Of a DNA stretch of 64,000 nt, positions 54,725 through 63,452 are shown piece after piece. The first letter of the stretch is position 1. The number at the start of each line of letters is the position of its first letter. A program made the position numbers and the translations under genes. Location of the stretch: NCBI GenBank assembly GCA_016710745.1, contig JADJVB010000010.1, positions 1,054,001-1,118,000 on the forward strand, in the 5' to 3' direction. This DNA comes from Chitinophagaceae bacterium (GTDB taxonomy: Bacteria; Bacteroidota; Bacteroidia; Chitinophagales; Chitinophagaceae). Under the pieces are notes generated by a model. It searched no databases and was not told where the DNA came from. It saw only the letters and a list, made by a program, of their open reading frames with translations.

Positions 54725-54901
54725 TTTTGAGCTGCCGCCGCCTGTTTTTCAACCAGCGGCGATTTAATGATGGAGTTTGTTATTGTTTCGGTCGGCGAAG
54801 TCTGCAACGCCGTTGGTCAAAGCCCAGACGGCGGCAAGCAGTGCGCCAGTTGGGTAACTTACCTACGGCGGCAAAAAATAAATGATCCCATTTTCGGCTT
54901 T
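54725..54901. repeat. Gene-less copy of the 48.7-49.5 kb cassette flanks
   Basis: It contains TTTTGAGCTGCCGCCG (54725-54740), GTGCGCCAGTTGG (54841-54853) and a 29-base segment starting AAAAAATAAATGATCCC (54873-54901), in the same order as the sequences around the T9SS-tail gene, but with that gene missing. Confidence 0.65.
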
Positions 54902-55273
54902 TTAAAAGCAAGGACAAAGCGCACCTACGCGCCACAGATACCTATAGAAATATTCTTTTGTAAAACGGGCAAAGCCGGTTAATGGTTGTTGCCTGACTAA
55001 CTTGCCACATCTAAATAATTTATCGAGATGCTTCCTTCGTCATTATAACCGCTGCGCAAAGGTTCGTGTCTCCACGAACCATTCCAACGAACTGCTTCCT
55101 ACATAACCTACCCTTCAAAAAAGTATCCCAATGGTATGCCGTACAAGTGAGTGACACAACGATGTCGCCATGAAAAGCAAATGCTTGTCCCACAAAACCC
55201 TCCTTCGCTGAAGCTACGAAGGATAAAGAAAAATCCCGGCAATCAACTCGCAGGGATGTAAAACAGATTTCTC

Positions 55274-55291
55274 TCCCGATAGCCATCGGGA
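55274..55291. repeat. TCCCGAT-AGCC-ATCGGGA palindrome
   Basis: Family member inside an AGATTTCTC..CGAAATGACAG dispersed repeat, just before the stop of the M20 peptidase gene. Confidence 0.65.
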
Positions 55292-55307
55292 TCGAAATGA
55301 CAGAGGC

Positions 55308-56669
55308 TTACCCCTCAAAATACTTATGAAAATAAGGTATCGTCTCTATCCCTTTATAAAAATTAGCTAAGTCAAATTTTTCGTTGGGGCTGTGCAGGTT
55401 ATCGCTGTCGAGGCCAAAACCCATCAGTACCACTTTACAGTCTAATTCTTTTTCGAATAGGGAGCAGATGGGTATGCTGCCACCGCCACGCACCGGTATG
55501 GGTGTTTTACCAAAGGTTGTTTCCATGGCTTTGGCTGCGGCTTTGTAAGCACTGCTGTCGATTGGCGTAAGGTAAGGCTCACCGCCATGGTGCAGGGTGG
55601 CTTTTACGGTTACATAGGGTGGTGCAATGGCATGAAAATGGTTTATTAAGAGTTCGGTTATTTTATCGCTGCCCTGGTTAGGTACTAACCGGGCAGATAT
55701 TTTTGCAAAGGCTTTGCTGGGTAAAACGGTTTTGGCGCCTTCGCCGGTATAACCACCCCAAATGCCATTCAGTTCAAGGGTTGGGCGTATACCGGTGCGT
55801 TCGTTGGTACTGTAACCGGCTTCTCCCCACAATTCCCGTACACCGAGGTCATCTTTATATTCGGCTTCATTAAAGGGCGCTTCGGCCATTAAGGCTCTTT
55901 CTTCGGTAGATGATTCCAGTACAGCCTCATAAAAACCGGGTATGGTTATATGGTTATTTTCATCGTGCAGCGAAGCAATCATTTTTGCTAAAATGGTAAT
56001 GGGGTTGGCCACGGCGCCGCCATATACACCGCTGTGCAAATCGCGGTTGGGACCCGTTACTTCTACTTCGATATAACTGAGTCCGCGCAGGCCAATGTCA
56101 AGGCTCGGCGTATCCAGACTGATCAGGGCGGTATCACTTATAAGCACACAATCGGCTTTTAATAATTCGGTATTTGCCTTTACATAAGTTGATAAATTGG
56201 GTGAACCCACTTCTTCTTCGCCTTCGATACAAAATTTAATATTGTTTTCGAGGGTATTGGTTTGTATTAATGTTTCAAGGGCTTTTACATGCATATAAAA
56301 CTGTCCCTTATCATCGCAACTGCCACGGGCAAAAATTTTACCGTCGATGATAGTGGGATCGAAGGGGCCACTGTTCCAAAGGTCTAATGGCTCAACGGGC
56401 TGCACATCGTAGTGGCCATATACCAACACGGTTGGTTTAGATGGATCGGTTATTTTTTCGGCATACACGATCGGGTGGCCGGCGGTTTGATGTATCTCGG
56501 CTTTATCTACGCCGGCTTCAATTAAACGTTGCTTTACGGCTTCGGCACAGGCCAGCATATCGGGTTTGTGTTCGCTCTTGGCACTCACACTGGGGATGCG
56601 CAACAGGGCTAATAATTCTTCTAAAAAACGGTCTTTATTTTTTTCCTGGTAATCTTTCCAAACTTGCAT
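55308..56669 (-). CDS. M20-family dipeptidase/metallopeptidase
   Basis: A 453-residue cytoplasmic zinc peptidase. The metal site is laid out as in M20: YGHYDVQPVEPLDLW (H86, D88), GSCDDKGQFY (bridging Asp119/120), EGEEEVGSPN (catalytic and metal Glu ~152-153) and a C-terminal GLDSDNLHSPNEKFDL with the last His. The middle part is the lid/dimerisation domain. Members hydrolyse dipeptides such as Xaa-His. No signal peptide is seen. Confidence 0.92.
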   Translation of the reverse strand: MQVWKDYQEKNKDRFLEELLALLRIPSVSAKSEHKPDMLACAEAVKQRLIEAGVDKAEIHQTAGHPIVYAEKITDPSKPTVLVYGHYDVQPVEPLDLWNSGPFDPTIIDGKIFARGSCDDKGQFYMHVKALETLIQTNTLENNIKFCIEGEEEVGSPNLSTYVKANTELLKADCVLISDTALISLDTPSLDIGLRGLSYIEVEVTGPNRDLHSGVYGGAVANPITILAKMIASLHDENNHITIPGFYEAVLESSTEERALMAEAPFNEAEYKDDLGVRELWGEAGYSTNERTGIRPTLELNGIWGGYTGEGAKTVLPSKAFAKISARLVPNQGSDKITELLINHFHAIAPPYVTVKATLHHGGEPYLTPIDSSAYKAAAKAMETTFGKTPIPVRGGGSIPICSLFEKELDCKVVLMGFGLDSDNLHSPNEKFDLANFYKGIETIPYFHKYFEG

Positions 56670-57041
56670 AATGTGAATTTTTTGTGTATTAAATGTTGTA
56701 AAGCAGGGCTTGCTAAATTAAGGTTTTTTGGTGGCAAAAGTTAATATGTTAAAAAAGATAAAAAATTAGAGAAAGGGGAAAAATAGTGTTGCAATTTTAT
56801 GTGCCGACCCTATATATTTGCATCAGATTGTTTGTCAATTTATCAGCCTTTGTTTTAGTTGGATCGCACTTGGTTCTGTCTAATACAAAGGCTGAGTCCA
56901 TTTTGGGAAGGTGGGTTGCTACGCAACTTTTTGAACCACGAAGGCACAAAGACACAAAGGGAAGTTGCGAAGCAACTTTTTTTGAACGCAGAGATGCGAA
57001 GATGCGAATGGAAGTTGCTTCGCAGGTTTGTAGGATTTTTT
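56670..57041. other. Intergenic region with short repeats
   Basis: 372 bases. GTTGC-TAC/GAA-GCAACTTTTT occurs twice (around 56917 and 56966) with GAACCACGAAGGCACAAAG and GAACGCAGAGATGCGAAGAT after the copies, and AGTTGCTTCGCA again near 57013. These resemble dispersed spacer repeats of the phylum. No gene is convincing. Confidence 0.4.
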
Positions 57042-57575
57042 TTATTTTATTTTGCGGTAAGCAAGAACAATAAGCCCGGTAAGCACATACAAAACGGCCA
57101 TCAATGCCAATCCCCATTTAATCACAGAAACGAATGTTGTAAAAAAAGCTATGGTTGACGAGCCCTGCTGGTTAAGTGTAAGCAACATGCCCGCGTTTTC
57201 CAAAACATCTAAAAAGCCGGCCAGCAAAGCTCCTTTCGCAATTAAATGGCCGGCTTTGGAAAGGCCCCCATTTATTTTTTGGGCAATTTTTTTACAGGCT
57301 AAAAATAAAAACCCGGCATAAAAAAACAGGAATAAAAAATCCCAGTACGTATTGATTTTTGCAGCTGTTATTACATCTGCATGATTGATACTGGCCCAGG
57401 AATTGATGATGGGTGCCGCTTTAGCCGTATTGTATGCAAACTCCAGGTTGAGAATGCCATTGGGCGCTTCGGGTGTTTTTAAAATGGCACCGTTTTTGGC
57501 CATGACAAACATCATGGCCAGTGTGCCAATTAAGAAAAAAGGGAGCAGTAGTTTTTTTATCATAAACAGTTTCAC
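57042..57575 (-). CDS. Four-helix membrane protein of unknown function
   Basis: A 177-residue protein with hydrophobic segments at about 8-25 (LLPFFLIGTLAMMFVMA), 78-93 (FLFLFFYAGFLFLACK), 108-125 (HLIAKGALLAGFLDVLENAG) and 145-172 (WGLALMAVLYVLTGLIVLAY). Not recognised with confidence. It stands alone between the M20 peptidase and superoxide dismutase genes, all on the minus strand. Confidence 0.65.
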   Translation of the reverse strand: MKLFMIKKLLLPFFLIGTLAMMFVMAKNGAILKTPEAPNGILNLEFAYNTAKAAPIINSWASINHADVITAAKINTYWDFLFLFFYAGFLFLACKKIAQKINGGLSKAGHLIAKGALLAGFLDVLENAGMLLTLNQQGSSTIAFFTTFVSVIKWGLALMAVLYVLTGLIVLAYRKIK

Positions 57576-57652
57576 AACCTAAATATACAAAGCGTTCCCA
57601 AAGGAACGCCTTACTTGTTAAACGGTAATCGTTTTATCTGAAGTGGTTATAA

Positions 57653-58408
57653 TCAGGCTAATGAGTTAAATCTCGTCTCCACATAATCCCAATTCACCAG
57701 CTGCCACCAATTGTCGACATACTCCGCTCTTTTGTTCTGGTATTTTAAATAGTAGGCGTGTTCCCAAACGTCAATAGCCAGTACGGGAAACCCTTTTATG
57801 TCGCTCAGATCCATCAATGGGTTATCCTGGTTTGGCGTGGAGCCGATGGTCAGTTTTTTATTCTTATTGATATACAGCCATGCCCAGCCGCTTCCAAAGC
57901 GGGTTTTGGCGGCATCGCCAAATTGTTTTTTAAAATATTCGAAGGAAGTGAATTGTGCCGTAATGGCTTCCATCAATTTGCCGGTTGGCTTGTTATCATC
58001 TGTTTTAGGCCGCATACATTGCCAGAACATTTCATGATTATAATGACCACCCGCATTGTTACGCATTTTAGCGGAGTAGTTCGATATTTTCGCCAACACA
58101 TCTTCCAATGGCTTGGTCATATCAACGGCCTCTGCGGCTGCCGCTTCCTTCACATTTTTGGCATACCCGGCGGCATGCTTGCTGTAATGTATTTCCATGG
58201 TCATGGCATCAATAGCATTTTCCAGCGCATTGTAGGCATAGGGTAGCGGTTGCTGATCAAACCCTGTTTTTACAGCGACCGGAATATTTTTTACCGCAGC
58301 GCAGGATGTTAACGGCGATACCGCACTAAGGCCGAAACCAAGTGCCAATCCGCCTTTTATAGTATTGGAAATAAAATCTCTGCGGCTTGAATTTGATTTT
58401 TTTGACAT
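57653..58408 (-). CDS. Exported superoxide dismutase (Mn/Fe family, Mn-like)
   Basis: A 251-residue enzyme that dismutates superoxide. An N-terminal SSRRDFISN followed by a hydrophobic stretch and LTSC suggests Tat export and lipid anchoring. Metal ligands: H74 (MEIHYSKH), H125 (NHEMFW), D213 and H217 (DVWEHAYY). GGHYNHEMFW and NQDNPLM, with the active-site Gln at 194 in the C-terminal domain, follow the Mn-type rather than the Fe-type pattern, so it is probably Mn-dependent or cambialistic. About 50 residues longer than cytoplasmic forms because of the leader. Confidence 0.93.
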   Translation of the reverse strand: MSKKSNSSRRDFISNTIKGGLALGFGLSAVSPLTSCAAVKNIPVAVKTGFDQQPLPYAYNALENAIDAMTMEIHYSKHAAGYAKNVKEAAAAEAVDMTKPLEDVLAKISNYSAKMRNNAGGHYNHEMFWQCMRPKTDDNKPTGKLMEAITAQFTSFEYFKKQFGDAAKTRFGSGWAWLYINKNKKLTIGSTPNQDNPLMDLSDIKGFPVLAIDVWEHAYYLKYQNKRAEYVDNWWQLVNWDYVETRFNSLA

Positions 58409-58418
58409 GATGCATGTT

Positions 58419-59858
58419 TTAAGTGGGTGATTGTCCTCTAAATTTACCGATTATAATTTTTAGTTTCTTAAATGACCGGTAATAATATTCTTTATTAAAA
58501 AGCTGCGAGTCGTGCATGGCCTTATAAGTAAGAAAAATGCCCACCGGCGTAAGTACGATAACCGCCAGCCACATACCGATAAAAGGTGGCATGATCTCTT
58601 CTTTCACAAATTTTTCACCAAACATATTCAACAGGTGAAATTGCAGAAAGAATATGATCGCTATTACCAGGGGCATCCCAAGCCCGCCCTTGCGAATGAT
58701 GGAACCCAGCGGGGCACCGATAAAAAACAGCACGAAACAGGCCATCGATAACGAAAATTTCCGGTGCCATTCTATCTTATGATAAATAACCTCTTCTTTT
58801 CCCGCCTGAATTTCCTTGCCGGTGTTTTCGACCGAATATTTTAAGGTATTGGCGGTTGACAGGGCCCGGTTTTTTATGGGTAACCTGGCCGAATCGGGTA
58901 TCATCGAATCGAAGCGGTTATAACTGGTTTGGATGACCGGAACAACGGTGTTACTGGTATCAAGCCGGGTTATATAAGGCACCGCATAGCTGATACTCCG
59001 GTTCAAATTGGTTTTGATACCCGCGTTCTTTTTTTGCAGCGAATCCAGCGATCTATTGATTTGCCGGGCACTCAGCATTTTATAATTGTTTCGGTAAACA
59101 CTGTCGTTGGTTGTTTGTTTTTGTAAGGCACTCAGGTCGAACAGTTTTTTAAAAGTACCGAAGCCCAGGCGGATAAATTCTGTTGTGCTGTCGTACGCAT
59201 TGCCATTTTCCTGGTAACGGGTTCCGTTAGTAAGGTTAAATTCAAGGAATTTTTTATCAGAAGATATGGTCATCACACCCGTTTCGGCAATGATGCTATT
59301 GTTTTGTAACGGATTGTTTTGCTCATAAATCAACACGTTGTGTATGGTTTTACCATCGGGATCTTTTTTCCCGGCTTTTATGGCATAGTTTGGTATATGC
59401 GTAAAAAACACCCCCTCCTTGAGGTCGAAAGCCGGTTTCTTATAAAAGATATCATTGTATAAGGCTAAAAATTTCAGGTTAGCATAGGGGATCACATAAT
59501 TGGCAAACAGAAAAGTAATACCGCAAAACAATACGGCTACCCAAATCAACGGGCGCATAAAACGTAACAGCGAAATACCCGAGGATTTTATGGCCACCAG
59601 TTCAAAACTTTCGCCCAGGTTGCCAAAGGTCATGATCGAAGAAATAAGAATGGCGATGGGCATGGCCAGGGTGAGCATCGATGCACTTACATACCACAAA
59701 AACTGTCCGATGGTGATCAGGTCGAGGCCTTTTCCTACCAGGTCGTCCAGGTATTTCCACAGGCTTTGCATCATCAAAACAAAAAAAGCAATAAAGAACG
59801 TAACGATAAACGGCCCGATGAAAGATTTAAGAATAAGCTTGTCTAATTTTTTTATCAT
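58419..59858 (-). CDS. LptF/LptG-family lipopolysaccharide export permease
   Basis: A 479-residue inner membrane protein: three N-terminal helices (FIGPFIVTFFIAFFVLMMQS, SMLTLAMPIAILISSIMTF, VLFCGITFLFANYVIPYAN), a large periplasmic beta-jellyroll domain (~115-360), and three C-terminal helices (FSLSMACFVLFFIGAPLGSI, LVIAIIFFLQFHLLNMFGE, MWLAVIVLTPVGIFLTYKAM). This is the YjgP/YjgQ fold of LptF/G, which with LptB extracts LPS from the inner membrane. F or G cannot be told apart here. It lies 10 bases upstream of the SOD gene, so they may be co-transcribed. Confidence 0.9.
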   Translation of the reverse strand: MIKKLDKLILKSFIGPFIVTFFIAFFVLMMQSLWKYLDDLVGKGLDLITIGQFLWYVSASMLTLAMPIAILISSIMTFGNLGESFELVAIKSSGISLLRFMRPLIWVAVLFCGITFLFANYVIPYANLKFLALYNDIFYKKPAFDLKEGVFFTHIPNYAIKAGKKDPDGKTIHNVLIYEQNNPLQNNSIIAETGVMTISSDKKFLEFNLTNGTRYQENGNAYDSTTEFIRLGFGTFKKLFDLSALQKQTTNDSVYRNNYKMLSARQINRSLDSLQKKNAGIKTNLNRSISYAVPYITRLDTSNTVVPVIQTSYNRFDSMIPDSARLPIKNRALSTANTLKYSVENTGKEIQAGKEEVIYHKIEWHRKFSLSMACFVLFFIGAPLGSIIRKGGLGMPLVIAIIFFLQFHLLNMFGEKFVKEEIMPPFIGMWLAVIVLTPVGIFLTYKAMHDSQLFNKEYYYRSFKKLKIIIGKFRGQSPT

Positions 59859-59906
59859 GAAACGGAGCAGGTATTATGAAAATTAATTGTAGTAATTTGA
59901 TGCGCC

Positions 59907-60518
59907 ATGAATATCGATTCAAAATTAACGCTTTCTGATGAGGAACAACAACTGGTGCATAACACCCATTGGATTTTAACGAAACGTGTCATCATCGAAA
60001 AAGCAGGCGCCCTGTTGGGCACACTATCCGAAGCATTTAAAACACAGGTGGCCAATTCAAAACAAAGCTTGCCTTTGGCGGTGTTACATACAACCCCCAA
60101 GATAGCCCGGGGCGAAAATTACAGGCAACTGCCTTATGTGCTGCTGGATTACCCGAGGCAGTTTACAGGGCCGGATATATTTGCCGTAAGAACCATGTTT
60201 TGGTGGGGGAATTTTTTCAGCATTACCCTGCTCATCTCGGGCGTGTATAAGGATATGTTTGCGCAACAGCTCTTGAAGAATTTAATAGTCAACGATGCCG
60301 GTTATTTTATTTGTATCAATAAAAGTCAATGGCATCATCACTTTGAAGACGATAATATGGTGCCGGTGAAAGCACGCTCTGAACAAGAGATTCGGGATAT
60401 CATCGAACAAAAAGAGTTCATAAAAATAGCCATAAAATTCCCGCTGCATCAGTGGAATGAGGCAAACATCTTGCTGGAAGAATCCTTTAAAAAAATAATT
60501 GGATTGTTGAATACCTAA
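59907..60518 (+). CDS. Conserved hypothetical cytoplasmic protein
   Basis: A 203-residue protein without signal or clear membrane helices: LTLSDEEQQLVHNTHWILTK, GENYRQLPYVLLDYPRQFTG, AVRTMFWWGNFFSITLLISG, INKSQWHHHFEDDNMVPV. The balanced composition and length suggest a real folded protein known in this family of bacteria but without assigned function. It converges with the START-like gene; their stop codons overlap in CTAA (60515-60518). Confidence 0.65.
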   Translation: MNIDSKLTLSDEEQQLVHNTHWILTKRVIIEKAGALLGTLSEAFKTQVANSKQSLPLAVLHTTPKIARGENYRQLPYVLLDYPRQFTGPDIFAVRTMFWWGNFFSITLLISGVYKDMFAQQLLKNLIVNDAGYFICINKSQWHHHFEDDNMVPVKARSEQEIRDIIEQKEFIKIAIKFPLHQWNEANILLEESFKKIIGLLNT

Positions 60519-60895
60519 CTGCCCAAACGATGAAATAATTCTTTGACCTGGTATTCCCATAACTGGCTTTGGTCCTTGATCTCTTTCTTATCGGCAAAAT
60601 CATTGATCACTAAAATGGTTTGGTTGGTAACTTCCGACTTATCAATTCGCCATTCAAAATATTCATCCTTGGTCATGTAATCCCACCGAAAACGTACAAA
60701 CTTATCCTCTTCACTGTCAATTAATTCTGCATTATCAACGCTGCCGTTCCATGAAAAACTAAATTGCCCGTCACGTTCGTCCACCTTATCAGCAAACCAT
60801 TCCTGCAATCCCGCGGGTGTTCTCAAAAATTCATACAATATGCCCGGAGAACATCTAACGGGGTATTCTAATGTATATAAAACTTTTTTACTCAT
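60515..60895 (-). CDS. START-like/SRPBCC domain protein
   Basis: A 126-residue protein formed by one START-like (Bet v 1/AHSA1-type) domain: YTLEYPVRCSPGILYEFLRT, PAGLQEWFADKVDERDGQFS, FRWDYMTKDEYFEWRIDKSE, TILVINDFADKKEI. The fold makes a hydrophobic ligand cavity; ligand unknown. This single-domain type is widespread in Bacteroidota. Its stop overlaps that of the convergent hypothetical gene. Confidence 0.85.
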   Translation of the reverse strand: MSKKVLYTLEYPVRCSPGILYEFLRTPAGLQEWFADKVDERDGQFSFSWNGSVDNAELIDSEEDKFVRFRWDYMTKDEYFEWRIDKSEVTNQTILVINDFADKKEIKDQSQLWEYQVKELFHRLGS

Positions 60896-61164
60896 TCTTT
60901 TTAATTAATAGCCTTGTGCTGTTGCAATAATAACAAAATAAACCACAGTACAAATTATTTATTTGCTTTTTTTTGTTTTAGTTATCAACATAAAATGTTA
61001 AACAAAATGATTTTTAAGCATCTGAAATCCAGTGTTTTAGATTCTTTTTTTTGGTTACATATCATAAAAAGTATAAATTACGTTAATAACTGCGGTCCTT
61101 TTTAACATATTGTTAACCCGAAAACAATTTCGATATTTAACCATTAAAACTCCGGCTTATGAGC

Positions 61165-62034
61165 ATGCGTCAGCTAAAAATCACTAAGTCTATCACCAAT
61201 CGTGAAAGTCAGAGTTTAGAGAAATACCTGCAGGAGATCGGTAAAGTTGAATTGATAACGCCCGAGGAGGAAGTTAAATTAGCCATAAAAATAAAACAGG
61301 GTTGCCAGCATTCGCTTGAAAAACTAACCAAAGCAAATCTTCGCTTCGTGGTTTCGGTGGCCAAGCAATATCAAAACCAGGGACTAACATTACCCGATCT
61401 GATTAATGAAGGAAATCTTGGCCTTATTAAAGCGGCTCAGCGTTTCGATGAAACGCGGGGCTTCAAATTTATTTCCTACGCCGTGTGGTGGATTCGGCAA
61501 AGTATTTTACAGGCGCTGGCCGAGCAGTCGAGGATCGTGCGTTTACCATTGAATAAAGTAGGACTAACAAATAGAATCAGTAAAGCCTATTCGCAATTGG
61601 AGCAGGAATATGAGCGCGAACCAACACCCGAAGAACTGGCCTTTTTACTCGACATGGATACCGATGAAATTGCCGCCACGCTTGGCGTTGCTGCCCGGCA
61701 CGTAAGTATGGATCAACCGCTGTCCGATGGTGAAGAAAGTACCCTGATTGATGTATTGATAAATCACAACGCCGAAAAAACAGATGATGCGCTGGCATTT
61801 AAAGCGTCACTCAAAACCGAAATAGAGCGCTCATTGAGTACCTTAACCGAGCGCCAGAAAGATGTGATCCGTTTCTTCTTTGGTATTGGCGTGGATCATG
61901 CACTTAGCCTGGAAGATATTGGTGAACATTTTAACCTCACCAGAGAAAGGGTGCGCCAAATAAAAGATAAAGCCATAACCAAACTTCGTACAGCGTCGCG
62001 CTGTAAATTATTGAAATCATACCTGGGCACTTAA
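61165..62034 (+). CDS. rpoD: Primary RNA polymerase sigma factor
   Basis: About 289 residues from ATG 61165 ([20 protein letters not shown]); ATG 61159 two codons earlier is in frame. Regions: 1.2 ([20 protein letters not shown]), 2 ([60 protein letters not shown]), 3 and 4 ([20 protein letters not shown]). It lacks region 1.1, as is normal for Bacteroidota primary sigma factors. It should read the TAnnTTTG -7 elements found elsewhere in this window. Confidence 0.93.
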   Translation: MRQLKITKSITNRESQSLEKYLQEIGKVELITPEEEVKLAIKIKQGCQHSLEKLTKANLRFVVSVAKQYQNQGLTLPDLINEGNLGLIKAAQRFDETRGFKFISYAVWWIRQSILQALAEQSRIVRLPLNKVGLTNRISKAYSQLEQEYEREPTPEELAFLLDMDTDEIAATLGVAARHVSMDQPLSDGEESTLIDVLINHNAEKTDDALAFKASLKTEIERSLSTLTERQKDVIRFFFGIGVDHALSLEDIGEHFNLTRERVRQIKDKAITKLRTASRCKLLKSYLGT

Positions 62035-62169
62035 AACGCTTTTCTGCGGGACCAAAAGTACAGCTAGTGAACAGGCTGTTTTTGTTTTTAAAGCCGGTGT
62101 ATGCCTGCAAATTCAATTTTAATAATCCTTAATTTTCCCCGAAATTTGCACAACAATAAAAAACTGTAA

Positions 62170-63380
62170 ATGTCAATTGAAATAAAAGTGCCAACTGTAG
62201 GAGAGAGTATCAGTGAAGTAACCCTGGTTAAATGGCATAAACAAGATGGCGAATATGCCGAAAGGGATGAGGTAATTGCAGAACTGGAAAGTGAAAAAGC
62301 CACCTTTGAGTTAAATGCAGAGCAGGCCGGTGTTATTAAAACCATCGCCAAAGAAGGAGATACTTTGAATATTGGTGATGTGGTGTGTTCAATTGATACC
62401 GATGCGCCCCCCCCCCCCCCAAGGAGAAATCAGCGCAAGAGCCTGAGAAAATTACGGCAGAAAAGAAAGAAACAACGGCCACAAAATCTCATGATAACAT
62501 AAAAGCTACTCCGGTAGCAGCCGCGATCATTGCTGATAAAAAAGTTGATGTAAAATCGGTATCTGCATCAGGCAGTAACGGCCGTATCATGAAGCAGGAT
62601 GTAATGGAGGCTTTAAATAATCCGGGCCGCAGGCCGGGCACGGTTTTGTTTGAGCGGAATGACCGTGAGCAGAAAATGAGTAACCTGCGTAAAACGATCA
62701 GCCGCCGTTTGGTAGAAGCCAAGAATACTACGGCGATGCTTACCACCTTTAACGAAGTGGATATGAGCGCTATCATGGAGATCAGAAAAAAATACAAGGA
62801 TAAATTTAAAGAACTGCATGGTGTAAACCTGGGCTTTATGAGCTTCTTTACCAAGGCCTGTACGTTTGCCTTACAGGAATGGCCATCGGTAAATGCCTAT
62901 ATAGACGGAGAGAACATCATTTACCACGATTACTGTGACATATCCATCGCCGTTAGTGCGCCCAAAGGCCTGGTAGTGCCGGTTATCCGAAATGCCGAGA
63001 GCTTAAGTATGGCAGGCATTGAAGCCGCAGTAGTGGAATTGGCTACCAAGGCGAAAGACAATAAATTAACGATCGAGGAAATGACCGGTGGTACATTCAC
63101 CATCACCAACGGAGGCATTTTTGGTTCAATGATGAGCACACCCATAATCAATATTCCGCAGAGCGCCATTTTAGGCATGCACAATATTTTAGAAAGACCC
63201 ATGGCCGTGAACGGCCAGGTGGTGATCAAACCCATGATGTACCTGGCCCTGAGTTATGATCATCGTATTATTGATGGCCGCGAATCAGTGGGGTTTTTAG
63301 TAAGGGTAAAAGAATTACTCGAAAACCCCGGTTTATTATTGTTTGGCAAAGACCCGGTGAAGAGTTTACTGGAATTGTAA
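62170..63380 (+). CDS. sucB: 2-oxoglutarate dehydrogenase E2 (dihydrolipoyl succinyltransferase), frameshifted as given
   Basis: The first frame from ATG 62170 gives a lipoyl domain ([20 protein letters not shown], lipoyl-Lys 43 in [11 protein letters not shown]), then runs into a C14 tract (62407-62420) and goes out of frame, stopping at 62502. With one extra C (C15) the protein continues [20 protein letters not shown], a linker, the E1/E3-binding domain ([20 protein letters not shown]) and the acyltransferase domain with [20 protein letters not shown] and the active-site DHRIIDG, ending at 63380. Total about 403 residues. [13 protein letters not shown] fits the succinyltransferase type. The E1 gene is not adjacent. 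Confidence 0.88.
62407..62420. repeat. C14 homopolymer tract in sucB
   Basis: Fourteen consecutive C's at the lipoyl domain-linker junction. C12 or C15 would keep the gene in frame. Tracts of this length are unstable both in sequencing and in replication. Confidence 0.9.
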
Positions 63381-63414
63381 ATAAGTGTTTTGTTCTCTTT
63401 GCAAAAAAATATTT

Positions 63415-63441
63415 AGCCTGCATAATAAAACTGCAGGCTTT
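63415..63441 (+). terminator. Hairpin terminator after sucB
   Basis: Stem AGCCTGCA / TGCAGGCT with a 9-base A-rich loop and a broken T-run. It lies 34 bases after the sucB stop and just before the RsmB-type gene. Confidence 0.6.
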
Positions 63442-63452
63442 ACTTTTACTCC

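Larger units (their letters stand above)
54337..55307. other. Long intergenic region built of mobile-element remnants and repeats
   Basis: A 971-base region without an intact gene. It contains three copies of the TCCCGAT-N4-ATCGGGA palindrome type (54517, 54566 and 55274), a transposase C-terminal remnant (54603-54716), a gene-less copy of the cassette flanks (54725-54901), and at 55265-55305 a CAGATTTCTC..ATCGAAATGACAG unit typical of dispersed Bacteroidota repeats. Confidence 0.6.

Noticed and set aside
56786..57158. Overlapping open frames on both strands between the M20 and four-helix membrane protein genes.
   Set aside because: They are made of short dispersed spacer repeats (GCAACTTTTT, CACGAAGGCACAAAG) and match no protein pattern.
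57758..58246. A 162-codon open frame on the + strand, opposite the superoxide dismutase gene.
   Set aside because: The opposite strand encodes a full SOD with all metal ligands; the + frame has no recognisable family and Trp/Phe/Ile-rich mirror composition.
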